Of a DNA stretch of 64,000 nt, positions 56,915 to 64,000 are shown piece by piece. The stretch comes from Amyelois transitella. Taxonomy: Eukaryota; Arthropoda; Insecta; Lepidoptera; Pyralidae. The notes below the pieces were generated by a model that saw only the letters and a list, made by a program, of their open reading frames with translations, was not told where the DNA came from and searched no databases. The position numbers were made by a program, and so were the translations under genes. The stretch is from NCBI RefSeq assembly GCF_032362555.1, contig NC_083518.1, forward strand, positions 5,220,501 through 5,284,500. Direction: 5' to 3'. How positions within the stretch are numbered: position 1 is the stretch's first letter; every line of letters starts with the position of its first letter.

Positions 56915-59257
56915 TTAGACGCTTAAGCGTTTTATGTAGACTTTGTCACGCAAATGTGGCGGTTTAGGTAGGACTAACGGTTTATCATCCAGTTTGATGT
57001 CTGAATAAAGCGCTTCATACACGCAGGTGAAACCCATTCTCTCAGCAGATTTTGCTGAATAGGCACTGGATGTATCGATTCTAATCAGTGTGATGCCTCG
57101 TTGCTTCGTGGCCTTTCTGCAATGTTTAAAAATAATCATGAATAGTGTGTAGGGGGCCTATAAATAGCTTTAACTGGTAATAGGTCATTGGAAAACTAAT
57201 CTGGCTAAGTTTTCAGACCATTTAAATTTATTTACAGCACCACCATGGGACGGATGAGCCCGGCTATTTCAAACTTACTTTTTATTTTATTAACTATCTA
57301 CTAACAACAAGCTTTTGTCTGCGACTTATTACTCCTTATATCCCGTTTCAATGGAAAAACTAAGTAGGTACTTAATTTATTTTTCGATATTTCGCATATA
57401 ACAAAAAATTACCTATGGTGATTTTGATGAGATACTTAAACGTTTCATACCTCTGCCCTTTGTCCCCTTTGTTTTTAATATCTAACCCTGCCGAGGTTTA
57501 AGTTCTTGTTATCTTGGTTTATCCATGACGTTAACTTATTATTACGTACGTAGGTAACATATGTATTATATTTTTACTTACTCTGTCTCTTGCAGCAGGG
57601 CATTCATTATACCTCTTCTCCGCCAGTCTGGGTCCGTGGCGGCCACCTTCACTTCCACCAGGTGTTTCTCTTCTGGGAATTTTTCCCATAATTTAGCTCC
57701 TGTCTCGCGCAGTGCAAGGACGTGTAAGATTCGTTGGAACTTAGGATTTGGACATTTTTTGGCTTGACTTTCAAGGTCATTCCCGTTGTTCTCCTGAACA
57801 AATGAAATCCATGGTTAAGTTTTGGCACAAATACCTAATAACAGATAAGTTCCGTATAGTTCTGGTTGTGTTAACAAAAATAAATGTTAAAGATTTTTCA
57901 GAGTTGTACCTACGGTTGCTACTGTCTATACTTTCAAAAAACGAAGTGCATTATTCAAATCTGAACCAATTATAACCATTGCGTATTCTTTATAAATGTA
58001 TTTTATTATAAATCATTACAATTATTATGTTCTCATTTGATATTGTCTAACTTAGGTATTTTATTAGTTCTTAGTCAATGCTGATTTCAGATAGATCTTT
58101 ATATTTTGTTTAAAAGAAATATTGACATTTTCTTGTTCTTTTTTTGTAAGGCTTTAAATTTATTATCTGACCAGTAAGGTACTCACTTCTTTCAAAGGAC
58201 TGACGCCGTTGATTATAACGCCGATAACGTTCCCTTTATTGTTGACCGCTTTGTAGGACAGCCCTTCAAGGAGAGAGCTTTTGCAATATTCGTCTAGTTC
58301 AGGACATGAATTAGTTTCCGAGTACAATTCTATTGACTCGTTCATCGGCTCATCCACGTAGAAAGTTCTGGAATCAACATCAAGTTTTTCATACATGCAT
58401 GAAATCATTAGGCCGGGACTACAACTTTCTACTTGCCACGATCTTTGCATACTTGCATCATTCATAACTCTTTCTTCCCTCCCTTTTCGAGGTTCCCTGT
58501 CCAATGAATCAAGCATAGGTCATATTTTATTTTAAATATTGCCATATTATAGATATGACTCTAAATACTCGATATAAAATAAAATTGGTGCGCTTTAAAC
58601 GTCAAACGACAGACCGACTAGCGACTTCGTAGGGGGCAAAGTCTTCGACCAATTTTTGAAAAAGAAGACAGGAAACTAGGTATTCTTAGAATTATATGAT
58701 AGTTGTATAAGAACTTTTTTACACCGATTATGATATCTGCATTGATATCAAGACGTACAAAGACACACAAGAAATGAAAGATCAAAGCACGAATTTAAAA
58801 ACATTACGTGAAGGATCAAAGAATAATTTCGTAAATAAATAACGTAAATAGATTTATGATATCATTTTGATCGTAATATCTCAAATAAAGGTTTCATTGT
58901 CGGGTCATTTTTGATTTAACCATAAAGTAAGAGTCTAAGAATAATCCATTAACTTATTGGTTTGGTGTGGTAAATTTGTCAATGGCTTTTTTTGCATGCA
59001 TGATAGACAAAGTTACAAAAGACCGGATAAGACAAGATTAGATCATCAACATGAGCTTTGTACGGACCGTGGATGATATACCTAAGTATTTTGAAATCAT
59101 ATTTGCACAAGGAAATTTCGTTTATAATCTCAATCACTCGATCGACATATTAATAAAAGAGTACTCACCGTTTTAATAAATCCATTATAGCTTCAACGTC
59201 TCCCTCCGATACCGGCTGTACAGTAAACGTTTGATCAGATTCTGTCTCCGCCATCAT
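56915..59257 (-). CDS. Arylalkylamine N-acetyltransferase-like (GNAT family), 4 exons, complete
   Basis: Exons 59257-59169, 58367-58187, 57793-57582 and 57116-56915 join with GT-AG sites and agreeing phases: 684 nt, 227 aa, the usual size of insect AANAT/dopamine N-acetyltransferases. Visible marks: TFYVDEPMN (31-39), whose Glu36 matches the catalytic Glu known in the fly enzyme; NVIGVIINGV (~76-85); motif A region DPDWRRRGIMNAL (144-156), the acetyl-CoA loop, slightly atypical; and DTSSAYSAKSAERMGF (~172-187), where family catalytic serines fall. It acetylates amines such as dopamine, octopamine or serotonin with acetyl-CoA in the cytosol, for cuticle hardening, neurotransmitter inactivation or melatonin synthesis; the substrate cannot be read from sequence. 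Start: two adjacent ATGs (59257 and 59254). A tandem paralogue lies 5' of it. Confidence 0.92.
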
Positions 59258-62200
59258 AGTGGGATTCCCGTAGGTTATAGAATCTTATTTCACCTTCGAC
59301 GAAAAAATACTCATTTAGAATTTTAATTTCATTGTTGGTCATCTAACAGGAATTAAAGTAATGCCTGAGAGGATTTGGCACCTACGTATGAATTAGATCA
59401 ATTGATTACTTTTCATGTTTCATACAGTTAATGACACAGGTAACTACCTTTAGATTTATCTATTGGATTGAGGCTTTGTTCACCTGATTAGGAATAAAGA
59501 TGTTGTTGTACCTTAATAATATTAATATATGTATATTTTACGTCATTAGAGTAGTTGTAGACCAGCTAACTTAAATGTAACAAAATGGTAGATGCCAGCC
59601 ACTAGCTACGCGGACTGACAAATTTATCTATCTTGCTACATACTCGTTATATATGATATGTTATTAATGTTATGTATTTTATAAACGCACAGATTAATAA
59701 AATTGCCAATGATATAATTACTAAGCAATGCCACTTTTAAGTTTATAATGTTCTTACTGATTCTTCCACAAAATTCAAATAGGAGGTTTATTTGCATTTT
59801 CACGAAATCTGATATCAAAATGTTGGTTTGAAATTAAGGTAACGGAGACGTGATAAAAGGATACTGAAACTGGTTAGAAAAACATTGCTTATTATAAATA
59901 TATGCGAGGCTAAAATAAAAAATACTTATGAGACATCTTATGTTATTTATACTGTATAACAAATGCGTAACTGGACAGCTTAGCATATATTTATAACAAA
60001 CATCTTGCTTAGCACATTTACCTAAATGATGGAGGTATTAATTTTACGAATGTGTACATACGTACCTGTTTTTTATAATCTATTCACTGAATTTTTGATA
60101 AACCTTATATAGTTATGGATAATATTGATAATCTTGTTAGATAATATGTATTTTATCAACGAATATCAATTTTCTAGATCGTGTTTTGAGCGCGCGCGTC
60201 GCGTTGTAACTAAAAATATTCGAGTGGCATGCGCATTACCATAATAACAGTTAAAGATAAAAACATTTGAGTGTGTATTTATTATGTATTAACAGGAAGA
60301 GTATTACTAATAAATGAATTTCTTAGCGTTGAAAGTTTTATTCGGAGGTTTTATTCTAGCGAAAACTGTGGTAGTTACTTTATTCTTCTTTTCCATTAAG
60401 TACTGAAATTACTGTTATTGATTAATATCCGCTTGGGAAAGAATGAGAAAAACTGCTTAATGCTAATTTTAAAAGGCAAGATTAATCCCTTTCCCAGAAT
60501 CGCCTCCGTCACAATCAGAAAACTCCTTGCCTGGCCAAAATTCAAACTACTTTGCAAAATATCTTACTTGGATGTTATGTACTTACTACCTATTAATTCT
60601 TTTGTAATCTATAATAATATAAATATAAAAGGCTTATATAAAGAGCGAAAAACGACTCACTGTGAGATTGCTGAAAATCTTCGCTGGCCAACAGTAGCCG
60701 ACGGTGGATGATTGAAATGACAAAAAAATAAGTTGTTTTGTAAATGTTTTAATACCCTCGTAATAAATCACAATTCTTACACTACAAATTGTCAGGTACC
60801 TACTTATAACATAAATGTTAACATGGCAACTACAATTTTTTAATAGATCCAATTGATTATTTAATTATTTTAACAAGTAATGAAAAATAATGAAAATATC
60901 ACATACTACTTCAGTATCATAATACTAAATCATATCGAGGAACTACATCGTAGGTGCTTGCCTAAAATAATAGTAATAGTGTACTTACAATCTACATACG
61001 CCTACATACATATTTATACTTATTCACTAATTCAGCCATTTACATTCAATACATCTTTTAAATTATATCTACACATTAAACTATCAAAAATAGGCGATTT
61101 GGATCTTTGAAAACACCACCATACCAAAATATTCCTAATGGATTTGCTGTAGGTACTTATTAGTCTGCTTTGCTGTTAGCTCTTAGTTTTGTAATTTCGT
61201 CCATGTTTTTTGTTACCACCTCTTATTAAACTCCCTTTTAAAAGTAAAGTACCTTAAAAGCTATTTACGTATTTAACTTTATCTTTAGATTAAATTTTGC
61301 ATATAACGATATTGATTACTTGGATAATGATATTACGAGAATTTATCATGTGTTTATTGCATTGCATGAAAATTTTTTTTTACATATTTCAAACTATAAC
61401 AAATTCTTATTTGAAATAATGTAGAAATAAACATAGAATATTTTTGTAGTTGAAAGATACCTAAAATTGTTATTTGTTTAACTGTGCATACACTATTATT
61501 TTCAGTCAGGCGTTTCTTGCATTCGTAGCATGGCAAGTCTGAATGTTTATGTTGGCAGTATTTTAATTAATTTCAATAGTATGAACTAGTGTTCTACCTT
61601 TCTCGCTACAAAGAATCAGGCTTTATTTAAATGACGTACCTCGCTTTCGTATTATTACAATTGGAATAGACTGAATATATTACGTTCAAATATTTCCAAT
61701 GAAAAGTCGAATTGCCTGTTCGAAGTCAATCAATTACCTAGAGCTTAGGGCTGTTATCATGAAACTGACTTAAATTAACAATATAAATATATCAAAAGTA
61801 GATAGTTTATCTACTTTTAAATACAGTTATAACAGGAGTTATTAATTAACGAAATATGGGATAGGTATTTTTAACGAGGCTTAATTAGTGTACCCAGCTA
61901 CATATACCCACGGGTAATTCAAATTATTATTTGGGCACTTGCATGTCGACATAAGGGAACAGCATTCTTCTATCTTCGTAAGCTAAGTTAGAAACTTATT
62001 CAGCTGAAAAAGATAAGAAAATAATTACTAGTGAACCACGCTTATACTATTTTAATATTTTTTTTTTTGTAGAAAAACAGCTTGTGCTTGCGATACAAAA
62101 AAAGATAAACCTTTTTTGCAGAAGGCTGATGTTTGCAGCGATACAAAGTAAGTTATCATGCTTAAGTTAATTTCCATTCATTCATCACAGTTTTTTAAGA

Positions 62201-62373
62201 CTTTCTTACTGGTCGCTTTATATGCTTTCTACGAAAAAAGACTTTGATAATTAGGGTAAAAATTAAATGCTTTGCCTAACTTAAAAATATTGCTTTCTAA
62301 CCATACCATGTCGAATACAAGGAATATATTAATTATTACTGACCACGCTTATTTGGCTTTATAATAATTTACC
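59258..62373. other. Intergenic between acetyltransferase paralogues
   Basis: Upstream region of the complete gene and downstream flank of the partial one. Apart from a small CpG-rich patch near 60188-60204 it is AT-rich. No coding exon recognised. Confidence 0.5.
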
Positions 62374-62557
62374 TTACAGCTCCTTGACGTATACTCTAGC
62401 TTCTAGATGTGGTGCTTCAGGCTTTGGCGCATAAGGAAGATCAGCATACAACACGCTGTAGACGCGCCTGTACTTGAGACGTTCAGCGGCTGCTGCGGAA
62501 AACGCCGATGTGGTGTCCATCCGCAGAGCGCCCGCACCAATCGACTTGGCCAGCCGT
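62374..62557 (-). CDS. Second arylalkylamine N-acetyltransferase-like gene, last exon only
   Basis: Acceptor TACTAG|ACGG at 62558, then 61 codons including the stop. It reads RLAKSIGAGALRMDTTSAFS and AAAAERLKYRRVYSVLYADL and ends ARVYVKEL. The layout (DTTSAFSA, then AERL, VYSVLY, PHLEARVY) matches the last exon of the gene at 56915 (DTSSAYSA, AERM, VYEALY, PHLRDKVY). The splice phase is the same. Upstream exons were not found in the remaining 1.4 kb and must lie off the right end. Confidence 0.88.
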
Positions 62558-62589
62558 CTAGTAAAAAGAATTAAATTTATTTTCATGAC

Positions 62590-62638
62590 AATAAAAGCCG
62601 AAAAAAATAGGACACCTACATTTTTTTCGGCTTTTATT
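62590..62638. repeat. 19-bp perfect inverted repeat
   Basis: AATAAAAGCCGAAAAAAAT (62590-62608) and its exact complement (62620-62638), with an 11-nt loop. Lies in the intron just upstream of the partial acetyltransferase exon. Confidence 0.88.
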
Positions 62639-64000
62639 AGGTTTTATAGAAACATTGCTTGGCAACGAGCGTGATGCTGAAGATTTTATGGAGAAATAGG
62701 GTATAAAGAAAATATTGTATATCATATCATTTAAGAAATTTAACCGGGAAGATTAATATACTTATTTTGTGATACATCCGCATCTTATCTAGATAAAATA
62801 TATGACCTAGGTATACGCCGTTACGACAAATTTTAAGATAACTTTAACCTTTTCTCACACAGTGATTAATTGTCTCATTAATTTAATCTTTTACTGAAAT
62901 ACACTTATTTCGTAACTTTTAAGTATTTGAATGTATTAAAATGTTGTTCCTGTTCTAAAGTATCCAAGATAAGGGCAAATCATCAGAATTATTTTTTAAT
63001 TCCAATTTTTTTCTTTTTAGATTAGGTACCTAAACACTTTCTTATTTTGATTTGACAGGCTTGTATGGGCCCGGTACACACGGAAGTCAAAATTCATTCA
63101 CGGATTGTTGAATGAAATAATAATGTGCCAAAACAATGCGCCTTCCGCGTCAAATATGTACTGTAACTCTAAATTAGTGTCGGCACTGTAGGAAGCAATC
63201 GGAATTATGTAATTGGATCTAGTCCACGATAATGAGAGGTATTTTTGGTGACATGTGAATAGGCAAAAAGTACCCGTACCAACACTTCCTTATTAGTAAA
63301 GAGGAGCATATTTAGACCTAATATACTCGTAACAAAGCATCTTGTTTGAACACCATCATACTTATTTGTTGCGGCGAAGCGCATCGGTTCGCTTTTGACT
63401 AGCATTTTAATTTTATTCATGAACATACATTATCCAATACCAATATGCGAGGCTAACCTGAATTTTAAAAACTTCTGAAAACGATATCATGCTTCGTTAA
63501 GCAATAAATCATCCATTGTTTGGAATGTCAGAAGTAGTTAGTAAACAATACGTTTAGACGGCGGCGCGTGGTAGCGGACAGCGAATGCGTTCATTTGTTA
63601 CGCTAATTGGTATATTTAGAACATGTTTCGTAATCGTAACAACAAAACAAATTTGTTTTTTTCCTAAACGAAGAATAATTTTCATTCTGCTCATTCACAA
63701 CGAGCAGAGTTTTATAGTTAATTATTGTGTTCTTTATTGTAATATGTTAAGAACCAACATCGAGTAGACTGACGAATTTGTTGTAAATATATTTTAGCGA
63801 GATTGTGGGTCTATAGCATAGATACACGTCAACTATGCTTGATATTCTGAATTATTTTTCTAACTATTGTCTGCTCAATAATTAATTTCATTTTTTATAA
63901 GGCAAATATGGTTTTAGGAAGAGTCACAATCACAAAGGATGATACCGATTACAAATTGCTTGAAGATAGAATATATTATTATTAGAAAGGTAGACAGCTC
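62639..64000. other. Intron of the partial acetyltransferase gene, nothing recognised
   Basis: I searched for the preceding exon (D-P-x-W-R and R-G-I motifs) on the minus strand and did not find it. Confidence 0.5.

Overview
This window is nuclear DNA of an insect, most likely a moth or butterfly. It is AT-rich and intron-rich, with small exons and GT-AG splice sites. It carries Ty3/gypsy LTR retrotransposons, a tRNA-derived SINE and several dispersed repeats of types common in Lepidoptera. Its host genes have clear animal orthologues. No bacterial, CRISPR or rRNA features were seen.

Layout. (1) Positions 2659-45955, minus strand: a complete orthologue of Unc-76/FEZ (fasciculation and elongation protein zeta). 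Seven coding exons join in frame to 386 codons plus stop. Exon 1 lies at 45.6-46.0 kb, exons 2-7 at 2.7-7.6 kb, and a 37.9-kb first intron separates them. (2) Inside that intron lie two structurally intact Ty3/gypsy elements in the same orientation as the gene: element 1 (18098-25011) and element 2 (37097-43129). Each has equal-length LTRs that look identical by eye, a 4-bp target duplication and one long Gag-Pol frame. The intron also holds a truncated LINE 3' end, SINE copies, a Helitron-like repeat and long stretches with nothing recognisable. (3) Positions 46679-50244, plus strand: element 3, an internally deleted relative of element 2 with its own LTRs and target duplication, just upstream of Unc-76. 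(4) Positions 51494-53936, plus: a six-exon gene for a DNAJC4-type J-domain membrane protein (238 aa). (5) About 55.0-56.8 kb, plus: exon-like segments of a gene I do not recognise. (6) Positions 56915-59257, minus: a complete four-exon arylalkylamine N-acetyltransferase-like gene (227 aa). The last exon of a tandem paralogue is at 62374-62557 and continues off the right end.

The host genes have no evident joint pathway. Unc-76 is a kinesin-linked axonal transport adaptor, DNAJC4 an Hsp70 co-chaperone, and the acetyltransferases act on biogenic amines.

The most unusual material is in the retrotransposons. Between pol and the 3' LTR, element 1 carries five tandem ~70-nt units, each predicted to fold into the same hairpin with compensatory changes between units. 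The Pol tail of element 2 appears to be interrupted by a 756-nt intron filled with in-frame minisatellites, and this minisatellite has expanded in element 3. Both intact Gags begin with an SR-protein-like Arg/Ser domain. All three elements share a primer-binding site that appears to match an internal 3' segment of tRNA-Leu rather than its CCA end.
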